NCBI RefSeq assembly: GCF_003814835.1
Contig: NZ_RKRG01000002.1
Coordinates: 310,001-374,000, forward strand
DNA length: 64,000 nucleotides
Reading direction: 5' to 3'
Origin: Methanobrevibacter gottschalkii DSM 11977
Lineage (GTDB): Archaea > Methanobacteriota > Methanobacteria > Methanobacteriales > Methanobacteriaceae
A program made the translations under genes and the position numbers. Position 1 is the first letter of the stretch. Each line of letters starts with the position of its first letter. Shown here one piece after another: positions 21,054-29,095 of the stretch. Below the pieces are notes generated by a model. It ran no database searches and had not been told where the DNA came from. It was given only the letters and a program-made list of their open reading frames with translations.

Positions 21054-22256
21054 ATGATCATCCAAAGAAAAGATTATATTGATAAAATTAATCCTTTTGT
21101 AAATAAACATATTATTAAAGTTTTAATAGGAGCAAGACGTTCCGGCAAGTCAACCATATTAAAACAAATTATTGATTCATTAATAAAACAAGGAACCCCA
21201 AAGGAGAATATTGTTTGGATGAACTTTGAATTAAGTGATTATTTTGAAATGGATAATATTAAAAAGCTTGAAGAGTTCATATCTAATAAAACTGAAAATA
21301 TTGATGGTAAAATTTATCTATTTTTTGATGAGATACAGATTGTTCCCCAATGGGAAAAATTAATCAATTCTTACTTTGCAAAAGAAAATTATGACATATA
21401 TATTACCGGATCAAACTCAAAATTATTGTCCGGCGAGTTTGCTACATATTTATCCGGCCGCTATGTGGAATTAAACATATATCCATTTTCTTTTAGGGAA
21501 TATCTTGAGTACTATGAAATTACTTCTGATTTCAAATCTCATTTTTACAGATATTTGGAAGATGGGGGTATGCCTTCAACATTTGACTACAGGGGTGATG
21601 ATAAAAGATTAATTCTGATTGATTTATACAATTCTATTGTCCTTAAAGATATAATTCAAAGAAATAATGTTAAAAATGTTGACTTGTTGGATAGAATTAT
21701 GAGATTTGTAATGTATAACATTAGCCAGCCCTTTTCCGCAAATAAAATTCATAAAAGACTAAAGCAAGATATGGTAAACTTATCTGTAAATACAATTTAC
21801 AATTATCTGAAATTCTTTGAAAATGCATGCCTGATTTATCAGGTAAAGCGCGAAGATTTACAGGGTAAAAGAATATTAAAACATGATGAAAAATATTATA
21901 TATGTGATTTGGGTTTTAGACAGGCAATAATAGGAAACAATCAAAGGGATATCACTCGTGCAATCGAAAATATTGTTTATTTGGAACTTTTAAGAAGAGG
22001 ATATGAAATCACCATCGGTAAAGTTGATAACTTGGAAGTAGATTTTGTATGCAAAAAACAAAATAAACTCATTTATATTCAAGTTTCTTATTTATTGGCA
22101 AGTGAAGAAACTATTGAAAGGGAATTTAAACCGTTAAATAATATTTCAGATAATTATCCGAAATACGTAATAACCATGGATGATGCGGACATGTCTCATG
22201 ATGGAATCATTCATTTGAATTTAATTGATTTTTTAAGGGATAATGAAGTGATTTAA
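21054..22256 (+). CDS. AAA_14/DUF4143-type ATPase (type A, copy 1)
   Basis: A 400-residue predicted ATPase. The Walker A loop is GARRSGKST (26-34) and Walker B is LFFDEIQ, followed by YITGSNSK, a sensor-like segment. The middle contains a winged-helix-like region (about 210-265), and the C-terminal third is the DUF4143 domain, which resembles a PD-(D/E)XK fold: GYEITIGKVDNLEVDF then IYIQVS, where the usual ExK is replaced by QVS. ATG 21054 is chosen over GTG 21045, which belongs to the ribosome binding region. Its closest relative in the window is the type A gene at 31978-33216. The cellular role is unknown. Three inverted repeats precede it and a DUF1848 remnant follows. Confidence 0.85.
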   Translation: MIIQRKDYIDKINPFVNKHIIKVLIGARRSGKSTILKQIIDSLIKQGTPKENIVWMNFELSDYFEMDNIKKLEEFISNKTENIDGKIYLFFDEIQIVPQWEKLINSYFAKENYDIYITGSNSKLLSGEFATYLSGRYVELNIYPFSFREYLEYYEITSDFKSHFYRYLEDGGMPSTFDYRGDDKRLILIDLYNSIVLKDIIQRNNVKNVDLLDRIMRFVMYNISQPFSANKIHKRLKQDMVNLSVNTIYNYLKFFENACLIYQVKREDLQGKRILKHDEKYYICDLGFRQAIIGNNQRDITRAIENIVYLELLRRGYEITIGKVDNLEVDFVCKKQNKLIYIQVSYLLASEETIEREFKPLNNISDNYPKYVITMDDADMSHDGIIHLNLIDFLRDNEVI

Positions 22257-22324
22257 CATCTGGAATTCATATTCTTTTTTAGGGAGTTTATAAACTCATT
22301 TTGTTTTTTAAATAATTTTTTGAA

Positions 22325-22410
22325 GACAAGTAATATTTGTTTTTATATGAAACAAAATTCACTAAAAATTAGCGGATAATTCCGCTACTTTTTACTATAA
22401 TTTGTTCGTA
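22325..22410. repeat. Intergenic repeat with AGCGGA hairpin, copy 1
   Basis: The 36-bp core at 22358-22393 matches 27673-27708 in 35 of 36 positions. It contains a 7-bp hairpin TAGCGGA-TAAT-TCCGCTA flanked by A5 and T5. Similarity extends left to AAGTAATATTTGTT (22328-22341). It sits between ATPase A1 and a DUF1848 remnant. Confidence 0.75.
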
Positions 22411-22443
22411 ATATATCAAACAAAAATCAAAAAAGCAGTAGCT

Positions 22444-22592
22444 AATTTCAATACTGTTATGCAAACGCCAACATGGAGCCGGTTAAAAAGAATCAAAAAC
22501 TGCATAATCTGGATTAGCCATTGATTATTGGGGAGGTTGTAAAAGAGGTTAGGGAACCTATCTACATTGACACTCAAACTAGGTTGTTTTAA
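22444..22592 (+). pseudogene. DUF1848 3'-end remnant R1
   Basis: Aligns with the last 160 bases or so of the intact DUF1848 gene. Read in frame it gives YCYANANMEPVKKNQKLHN, an internal stop, then a tail ending RLF and TAA at 22590-22592. It lacks five residues present in the intact gene near GDVKEGDVV. Its stop codon shares TTAA with the stop of the convergent ATPase B1. The upstream body of the gene is absent. Confidence 0.85.
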
Positions 22593-23779
22593 ATGCTTCT
22601 AAATGGGTATATTCCATTTTTTTCATAACTGTTCTTAAGCCAATATCCAAATATCGGGTCTGTAATTTGATATTTGTCATTTGCATATTCAATTAAATCA
22701 TAGTCCAGAAGGCGATTTAAGGGTCTGTTTAGTGATCCGCTAGTTACTTTGAGGGAATTTGCCACTTCTATTCTCTTTTTTGGATTTTCAAGTAGTGAAA
22801 TTATGATTTTCTGTTCCTGGAATGTTAATTTGGACCACATGTATACGAAATGGATTGCAAGATAATCAATTGAATCCTTGAATAATTCGCTTATGTTATT
22901 TTCACTTAATGTTAGGTTTTCTGGAAGATATTTTGCAAATATGTTGATGTAATAAGGAATTCCACGTGTGCATTTGTAAAATCTTTCAAATCCTCCATGG
23001 TCTAGTTGGATGTTTCTTCTCATTGATTTGATATAGTTTTCAGTGGTCTTTTTTGAAAATGGTTGAACTTCAATTGTCAGCATCCTCCCTCCAAATGCCC
23101 CTTTATTTCCATTTAAGTCATTTATTAAACTGTCTTTCAGGCTCATGCTTCCGCAAAAGATGTATGCAACATTCTTTTGTGTTTGAATGAAACTGCGCAT
23201 ATACCATAAAAATCCATTCAATTCATCTCCCAAATCTTTGATTAATTGGATTTCATCAATGAATATGAAAACTCCTTTTATCTTATCATTATTGTCTTCA
23301 TAAATTTTCTGAGGCAGTTCCATTACAAATTCCGCCAATCTCTCATAATTGTCTTCACTTTCAAAGATTGGGATGGGGATGTGTTCGTATGATAAGAGTT
23401 TATCTATTTTGAAATTTTTTGTTTTAAAATATTTTTCTATTTGATTGCTGATTGTTTTTAAGCCGAATTCTTTGGATGATCTGATGATTGAGTCGTAGAT
23501 TATTTTTATCATGCTTGCCCTTGTGAGATTTTTCTGTTGATATGCACTGCTTCTGGATAAATCGATATCTACAACTAAATATTCCCTTTCAAATTTATTT
23601 CTGATTTTTTTGATGAGGGCTGTTTTTCCAACTCCTCTAATTCCTGTTAATAGTATTGTGGGTGCGGAGTTGAATTCAGTGCTGATCAATAAATTTGATA
23701 ATATGTTGATTTCATCTCTTCGATTGAAAAATTGTGTTTCGGTTAAATTTGTATCTGTTATGCTTGCAATTTCATCCAT
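22589..23779 (-). CDS. Archaeal ATPase_2-type ATPase (type B, copy 1)
   Basis: A 396-residue predicted STAND/AAA-like ATPase. The Walker A motif is GIRGVGKT (46-53), Walker B is FIFIDEIQL, and FCGSMSL forms a sensor-like strand. A conserved GAFGGRM segment and RGIPYYIN follow. The C-terminal part (about 310-385) is a winged-helix-like domain (VANSLKVTSGSLNRPLNRLL), suggesting DNA binding; no nuclease domain is seen. It pairs with the type B gene at 33844-35031, sharing GAFGGRM, the winged helix and the ending N/K-G-x-YP. AT-rich inverted repeats lie upstream. Its stop codon overlaps the DUF1848 remnant R1. Confidence 0.82.
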   Translation of the reverse strand: MDEIASITDTNLTETQFFNRRDEINILSNLLISTEFNSAPTILLTGIRGVGKTALIKKIRNKFEREYLVVDIDLSRSSAYQQKNLTRASMIKIIYDSIIRSSKEFGLKTISNQIEKYFKTKNFKIDKLLSYEHIPIPIFESEDNYERLAEFVMELPQKIYEDNNDKIKGVFIFIDEIQLIKDLGDELNGFLWYMRSFIQTQKNVAYIFCGSMSLKDSLINDLNGNKGAFGGRMLTIEVQPFSKKTTENYIKSMRRNIQLDHGGFERFYKCTRGIPYYINIFAKYLPENLTLSENNISELFKDSIDYLAIHFVYMWSKLTFQEQKIIISLLENPKKRIEVANSLKVTSGSLNRPLNRLLDYDLIEYANDKYQITDPIFGYWLKNSYEKNGIYPFRSI

Positions 23780-23793
23780 CTGTTTCCCTCAAG

Positions 23794-23887
23794 TAATGTG
23801 TTTTTCATTATATAATATTATGTATTGTATTTTGAATTATGTAATTAACTTTTCATTATATTTTGTAATATAATGTATTTTTCATTA
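23794..23887 (-). promoter_or_regulatory. Three TAATG-N7-CATTA-type sites upstream of ATPase B1
   Basis: TAATGTGTTTTTCATTA (23794-23810), TAATTAACTTTTCATTA (23842-23858) and TAATGTATTTTTCATTA (23871-23887) are 17-bp imperfect inverted repeats starting 48 and 29 bp apart. A 22-bp inverted repeat (23854-23875) overlaps the last two. They cover the likely promoter of the leftward ATPase. Confidence 0.55.
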
Positions 23888-24012
23888 TATATAATCCTGA
23901 TTATTTAAAATACGGATTCAATTAAGTATGGTGTTGATGATAATTCCACATTAATTATAAATTTATTGACCAACATAAGTTATTAACAACATATTACAAC
24001 TGAGTGGTTTCA

Positions 24013-24187
24013 ATGAAAATTATATCATGGAATGTTAATGGATTTGAATCCATTATTGGAAAAGGATTGTTATAAGAGATAATAGCTCAATACACTGGCA
24101 TATTATGTTTACAGGAAGTCAAGTCAACTTAAATACCGGAAATTGAAAATTACATTTCTTACAATTATCCTGCATTTAGCTATTGAA
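24013..24187 (+). pseudogene. Exonuclease III (xth) N-terminal remnant
   Basis: Begins MKIISWNVNGFES, the characteristic exonuclease III N-terminus, then an in-frame stop, then GILCLQEVKS (containing the metal-binding Glu), another stop and a decayed tail. The rest of the gene is missing. A further short open stretch (near 24188-24241, SATRRMYKKLG) is not identified. It lies beside an intact gene of the same nuclease superfamily at 25199. Confidence 0.75.
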
Positions 24188-24268
24188 TCCAACTCAGCAA
24201 CCAGAAGAATGTATAAGAAATTAGGAAGAAGCAAGACCTAAAGTTGACTTTATTTAAAGGAGATTAAC

Positions 24269-25186
24269 ATGCCAATATATAATATTGATGGAGAAACATT
24301 AACTCCAATTAAACAGGTAAAATTTAAAAACGAAAGGGAATTACAGATTTTAACCGAAAAAAACCTTGAAGAACTATTCGGTTTAAAATTTATTGCAACT
24401 GAATTTCAGGTTGACAATTTAAGAATAGATACATTAGCATTCAATGAAGAAACTAATTCTTTTGTAATTATTGAATATAAGAATGTAAAAAATTATAGTG
24501 TTATCGACCAAGGATATAGCTATTTATCCCTATTGCTTAATAACAAAGCAGAATTTGTTTTAAAGTATAATCTTGTTTGTAATGCTGCATTATCTAAAGA
24601 TGAGTTTGATTTTTCACAAACCAATGTAATGTTTATCTCTCCAAGCTATACTACTTATCAATTAAGGTCTGTTGAATTTTCTGATATAGCTTTTGAATTA
24701 TGGAAAGTAGTTAAATATTCTAATGGTACTGTTTTATTTGATAAAGTTAATAATACTGATACTCAAGCTTCAATAAAACAAATTACCAAAGAAAACACTA
24801 GTAAAGATAAGGTCAATAAGGAAATTAAAAAATACACGGAAGAAGATACTTTAATGAACAAATCCGATGACATTAAATCTTTGTATGATAATTTAAAGGA
24901 ATTAATTTTATCCAATTATGATGATATTGAAATTAACCATTGGAAATATTATGTTGCAATTAAAGTGAATAATAAAATGGTTGCTACTGTAAGTGTTTTA
25001 TCAAAATCTTTGAAAACATGGATTAATTTAAAAGAAACTGAATTAAGAGATTCCGAAGGCAAAGTTAGAAATGTGTCTAATATTGGACATCATGGTGTAG
25101 GTGATTATGAGTATGTAATCTCTTCAGAAGATGATTTATATTATTTCAATAAGTTATTTAAACAATCTTACGATGAAAAAATTTAA
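24269..25186 (+). CDS. PD-(D/E)XK nuclease-like protein with DUF5655 C-terminal domain
   Basis: A 305-residue protein. Residues about 15-160 look like a restriction-endonuclease fold: RIDTLAFNE supplies the Asp and VIIEYKN the E-x-K catalytic signature, with a following helix containing DQGYSYLSLLL. A charged linker (about 165-200) leads to a C-terminal region (about 200-300) resembling DUF5655. AAAGGAG upstream supports ATG 24269. An endonuclease/exonuclease/phosphatase protein starts 12 bp downstream, so the two probably form an operon. A DNA-processing or defence role is plausible but inferred. Confidence 0.72.
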   Translation: MPIYNIDGETLTPIKQVKFKNERELQILTEKNLEELFGLKFIATEFQVDNLRIDTLAFNEETNSFVIIEYKNVKNYSVIDQGYSYLSLLLNNKAEFVLKYNLVCNAALSKDEFDFSQTNVMFISPSYTTYQLRSVEFSDIAFELWKVVKYSNGTVLFDKVNNTDTQASIKQITKENTSKDKVNKEIKKYTEEDTLMNKSDDIKSLYDNLKELILSNYDDIEINHWKYYVAIKVNNKMVATVSVLSKSLKTWINLKETELRDSEGKVRNVSNIGHHGVGDYEYVISSEDDLYYFNKLFKQSYDEKI

Positions 25187-25198
25187 GTAGGCCTTAAT

Positions 25199-25894
25199 AT
25201 GAAAATTGTTACTTGGAATGCCAACGGTAAATTCAGTGAAAAGTTTCCAGCTATTCTGGAAAAAGATGCTGATATTTATGTAATTCAGGAATGTGAAAAT
25301 CCTGAAATAATTAATTTAAAAGAATATAGTGAATTTTCTTCCAATTATTATTGGGTTGGTGAAAACCAATATTATGGTCTTGGAATATTTGCTAAAGATA
25401 ATGTAAAATTAGAATTGGTAGATTTGGATGATAAGGGACTCAGATATTTCATACCATTTACTGTTAATGATGATTTTAATCTTTTAGGTGTTTGGACCAA
25501 TCCTGATATGGATGGCACTAAAACAATTTATTATCCTAAAGAAATAACCAAATATTACGAAGAACACAAGGATTCAGGATTCTTCAATGAAGACATGATT
25601 ATCTGTGGAGATTTTAATTGTGATGTAAGATTAAAAGGCACTCATGCCAAGAATGTTTATGAAGTAATTGAAAAATTGTCTGAATGTGGTCTTGTAGACA
25701 TATATCACCATTTAACTGGTGAAAATGAAGGTGAGGAAACTACGCCAACTTTTTACATGTATAGGCACTTGGATAAACCTTATCACTTGGATCATATATT
25801 TTCGTCATCAGATAAAGTTAAAGCTTTGGAAATTGGTGATGCAGACAAATGGCTACAGTTAAGTGATCATGTACCGTTAATCTTTAAAATTTAA
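25199..25894 (+). CDS. Endonuclease/exonuclease/phosphatase family protein
   Basis: A 231-residue protein of the exonuclease III/DNase I fold. Motifs in order are KIVTWNANGKF (N-terminal Asn), VIQECE (metal-binding Glu, about 38), ICGDFNCDVR (Asp/Asn pair, about 140) and the C-terminal SDHVPL (catalytic His). It is compact and lacks a signal peptide. A GGCC-rich ribosome binding region precedes ATG 25199. Its gene partner is the nuclease-like DUF5655 protein upstream. Substrate (DNA, RNA or phosphoester) is not predictable. It is a different copy from the broken exonuclease III remnant 1.2 kb upstream. Confidence 0.85.
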   Translation: MKIVTWNANGKFSEKFPAILEKDADIYVIQECENPEIINLKEYSEFSSNYYWVGENQYYGLGIFAKDNVKLELVDLDDKGLRYFIPFTVNDDFNLLGVWTNPDMDGTKTIYYPKEITKYYEEHKDSGFFNEDMIICGDFNCDVRLKGTHAKNVYEVIEKLSECGLVDIYHHLTGENEGEETTPTFYMYRHLDKPYHLDHIFSSSDKVKALEIGDADKWLQLSDHVPLIFKI

Positions 25895-26072
25895 AAAATA
25901 ACCTTGTTGAAACCATGTTAAAATTTAAGTGAATATCGGTACTATTTGCTTTTTTGGTCAAATAATTTCTTTTTATTCTTTGTTTTTTTCTTCGTAAAAT
26001 TACTTTTTTTACTAATTCAATATATATTCGGTAATTTAGTCTTTAATTAGGAATTAATTTAAAATACTATTA

Positions 26073-26154
26073 TTCAAATATTTGAACAGTCTTTTATATA
26101 TAATTATTTAAATATTTGAATAATTATTTATATTGGTTAATTCAAATATTTGAA
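26073..26154 (+). promoter_or_regulatory. Three TTCAAATATTTGAA palindromes at exact 34-bp spacing upstream of ATPase C1
   Basis: TTCAAATATTTGAA at 26073-26086 and 26141-26154 and TTTAAATATTTGAA at 26107-26120 start exactly 34 bp apart. TATA-like TTTTATATAT and TTTATATT lie between them, so binding would overlap the promoter. The first ATG of the ATPase is 24 bp beyond the last site. Confidence 0.8.
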
Positions 26155-26177
26155 TATGAAGAAATCAGGGGATTGCC

Positions 26178-27629
26178 ATGTTTGAAAAGGAAGAATTAAT
26201 CACAAATTTCATTAAGGAAGAACTGACTGATGTTCCCAATATCTTGAACAAAGAGTTATCTAAAAACAATGAAAAATTCAACTCCAGAGAGGAACTGGAT
26301 GAGATAAAAGGATACATGGACACTTTTTTAAATGAAGATACATCAAATAAGATTATAGTTTTGCCGGGCCTCAGGGGCGTTGGCAAAACAACGCTGGTTC
26401 TGCAGGCATATGAATATCTCCTAAAAGAAAGGGACATTCCTCCCAGTAATGTATTATACATTTCCTTTGACGATTTAAATGATCTGGTTGAATGCAGTAT
26501 AAGGCAGATGGTTGAAATATACCTGAAAAACATATTTCATGCAAACATAAGGAATTTGGATGAAAAGGTTTTCATATTCGTCGACGAATCACAAACCGAT
26601 AAAAATTGGGCTTTATCCGGTAAGGTCATATATGACAAATCTTATAACATTTTCATGATATTTACCGGTTCATCTGCTCTTCATCTGGAACGCAGCGATG
26701 AGCTTGCAAGAAGGATGCGCAAAAAATCCGTAACTCCACTAAACTACACACAGCATCTGAAATTAAAGTATGGCATTGATGTGGGAAGTCTATCAGATGA
26801 TTTAAGAGAACTGGTATTCACTGGAAATATTGACAATGCGGCAGCCTCTGAATTTGAGGCAAATAACTTATTGACCAATTGTTTGGATTATTCTTCAACA
26901 GATTGGGACGAGTATTATAAATTCGGCGGTTTTCCAATATTATTTGACAAAAAGTCCCATAGGGAAATCTGTGAGGACTTGGTTGAAATCACAGAAAGGG
27001 TCATTACAAAAGACATGCCGCAGATAAAAGAGATTTCCTCTGAAAATCAATCCAATGCAAAACGTATATTGAGATATCTCGCCCTCCAACAGCCGGGTGA
27101 GTTAACACAGGCGAATCTGGCAAATTATCTGAAAACATCAACCGCAAATGTAAACAAAATATTGGATTTGCTTGAAAAAACTCATCTGATTTTCCATTGC
27201 GAACCATATGGAGGTTCAGCCAAAAGGGTTAAAAAATCATGGAAATATTATTTTGCAGCACCCAGCATCAGACACGCCCTGTCAGCTAAAATAGGAAACC
27301 CATTATTGGGAACTGATGATTATGAAGGTCTGCTTCTGGAAAATCTTGTAGCGTCAAATTTGTTTAACTTATCCAATAGGCAATTCACAAATTTCACAGT
27401 TTATTATGATGCAGACAAAAAAAGAAATGTTGATTTTCTGATTCATAAGGATTCAGAAAACATCATCCCAATTGAGGTGGGACGTGGAAAGAAAAAGAAA
27501 CTGCAGATCAAACATGCCATTAACAGATATGATTGTGAATATGGCATAGTGGTTGCAAATAACTATTCTTCTCTAAAAAAAGATGATGATGTAATTTATA
27601 TATCTCCAAAAACATTTTCATTTTTATAG
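26178..27629 (+). CDS. AAA-type ATPase with C-terminal nuclease-like domain (type C, copy 1)
   Basis: A 483-residue predicted ATPase. An N-terminal extension of about 60 residues precedes Walker A GLRGVGKTT (64-72). Walker B is FIFVDESQ, and FTGSSALHL is the sensor-like strand. A winged-helix-like region spans about 295-350 (ANLANYLKTSTANVNKILDLLE). The C-terminal part has KRNVDFLIH and IPIEVGRG, resembling a PD-(D/E)XK core with the lysine altered. GGGG lies 9 bp before ATG 26178. Its paralogue at 29096-30535 has the same layout and nearly the same C-terminus. Three palindromes at 34-bp spacing precede it. Function unknown. Confidence 0.85.
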   Translation: MFEKEELITNFIKEELTDVPNILNKELSKNNEKFNSREELDEIKGYMDTFLNEDTSNKIIVLPGLRGVGKTTLVLQAYEYLLKERDIPPSNVLYISFDDLNDLVECSIRQMVEIYLKNIFHANIRNLDEKVFIFVDESQTDKNWALSGKVIYDKSYNIFMIFTGSSALHLERSDELARRMRKKSVTPLNYTQHLKLKYGIDVGSLSDDLRELVFTGNIDNAAASEFEANNLLTNCLDYSSTDWDEYYKFGGFPILFDKKSHREICEDLVEITERVITKDMPQIKEISSENQSNAKRILRYLALQQPGELTQANLANYLKTSTANVNKILDLLEKTHLIFHCEPYGGSAKRVKKSWKYYFAAPSIRHALSAKIGNPLLGTDDYEGLLLENLVASNLFNLSNRQFTNFTVYYDADKKRNVDFLIHKDSENIIPIEVGRGKKKKLQIKHAINRYDCEYGIVVANNYSSLKKDDDVIYISPKTFSFL

Positions 27630-27638
27630 CGAGACAGG

Positions 27639-27724
27639 GATAAGTAATATTTGTTCTTTAGATATAAGAGATTTCACTAAAAATTAGCGGATAATTCCAC
27701 TACTTTTTGTTCATTATTTGTTAA
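27639..27724. repeat. Intergenic repeat with AGCGGA hairpin, copy 2
   Basis: Begins just after ATPase C1. Its core 27673-27708 matches the copy at 22358-22393 with one mismatch, which weakens the hairpin (TCCACTA in place of TCCGCTA). The left block AAGTAATATTTGTT (27642-27655) is also shared. No DUF1848 remnant follows this copy. Confidence 0.75.
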
Positions 27725-27915
27725 TAATGGAAGTGTCTGTCAAAAGTAATTTTTTTGATGCGAATTTTTCTTTGTTTTGAATGGAAGTACTTTTAATCAG
27801 TTTCAAAAATTAATTCTGGATTTTTGGAGGACACTCGAGAATGGATGAAAAATATAAAATAAATTTAGTGAAAAGTATAAAATGAAATGGGTGAAAAATT
27901 TAAAAAGTGATTGTG
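27725..27915. other. Gene-free stretch with a weak inverted repeat
   Basis: GAAGTGTCTGTCAAAA (27730-27745) and TTTTGGAGGACACTCG (27822-27837) are partly complementary and about 75 bp apart, as might remain from a small mobile element. No coding signal is seen. Confidence 0.3.
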
Positions 27916-28868
27916 ATGAAAAAATATTTGCCAAGATATACTGACCGTGAACTGAAGGAATCATTGGAATAAGCAGGTAGGATAAAAAGAATCGTAATGC
28001 GTCCGATGAGTTTATATGAAAGCTGTGAATCCACAGGTGAAATTTCATTAATGGAATTATTCAATAATCATGATTTAAACATTGATGGTGTAACATCAAA
28101 TTTGACAATACCCGATTTGATATTTGCCGCCTGAGAGGGGAATGACCCGATTCCCTAAACAAAAAAACCAAAAAACAGCAATTGGCAATTGTATCCGATT
28201 ACATAGGCATAATATGCAATAGTGATGTTTCAGAAGTAGATGGTGTTAAACGAAACCCCCAAAGGGTAAAAGCAATCTTAAAATCATATGCTCGGAACAT
28301 ATCAGCACTGCCAACTAAAAAAACACTCATGAAAGATGTAAGAACTGAACACGGAGATATCTCTGCACCAACATATAATTTATACATCAATGCCCTTGAA
28401 AGGTTATATGTTATTCAGGACATTCCTGCATGGTCGCCAAATATCAGATCTGCAAACACAATCAGAAAATCCCACAAAAAAGAATTCACTGACCCATCAA
28501 TAGCAGTGGCAAGCCTTAACTTGACACCAGAAAAAATTGCTGAAAGACTTCGAAACCTTTGGATTCATATTTGAAAACCTCTGTATATGTGACCTGCTGG
28601 TTTATTCAAGTTCAGTCAACGGAGAAGTGTTATATTACAATGATGACAGCGGTCTTGAAGCAGATTGTGTAATATATCTAAATGATGGAAGATATGCATT
28701 GATAGAATTTAAATTGGGCAGTCGTGAAATTGAAAAGGGAGCGGAAAACTTACTTAAACTAAAAAATTAGGGGATGATGATTTAAAGAAATATAATAAAG
28801 TTTTTTCTAATTTGCGCACTGGTGGAATAATTGTTATGCATAAACCTGGAAATTTTGGAGTTTCATAG
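27916..28868 (+). pseudogene. Broken AAA_14/DUF4143 ATPase of a fourth type (type D)
   Basis: A decayed gene. It starts MKKYLPRYTDRELKESLE and stop, matching the start of the bacterial-type DUF4143 ATPases, then jumps past the P-loop to RIVMRPMSLYESCESTG. After two more stops, a long frame (28182-28574) carries the middle and DUF4143 region. A frameshift near 28560 leads to a second frame (28537-28770) with LEADCVIYLNDG and ALIEFKLGS, a PD-(D/E)XK-like pattern. A further shift continues to TAG 28868. The Walker A region is deleted, so it cannot be an active ATPase. Unlike types A-C it resembles widely distributed bacterial genes, suggesting transfer followed by decay. Confidence 0.8.
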
Positions 28869-29095
28869 ATCCAATTATTCTTGAAACCGAAATATACTGT
28901 TTTTATCAAGATAAATTAATAATTATTCCTTGCCGTTCATTTAAACATAATACATCATCAAAAACAATCCTTTCACTAATATTATGGTCTATTATTTGAT
29001 CATATGGATTAATTTTGTGTTTGCATTTTATGAACAAGTATTTATATAATAATGTCCATAAATTATAAACAAACCAATGTAATGGAGGATTAATG

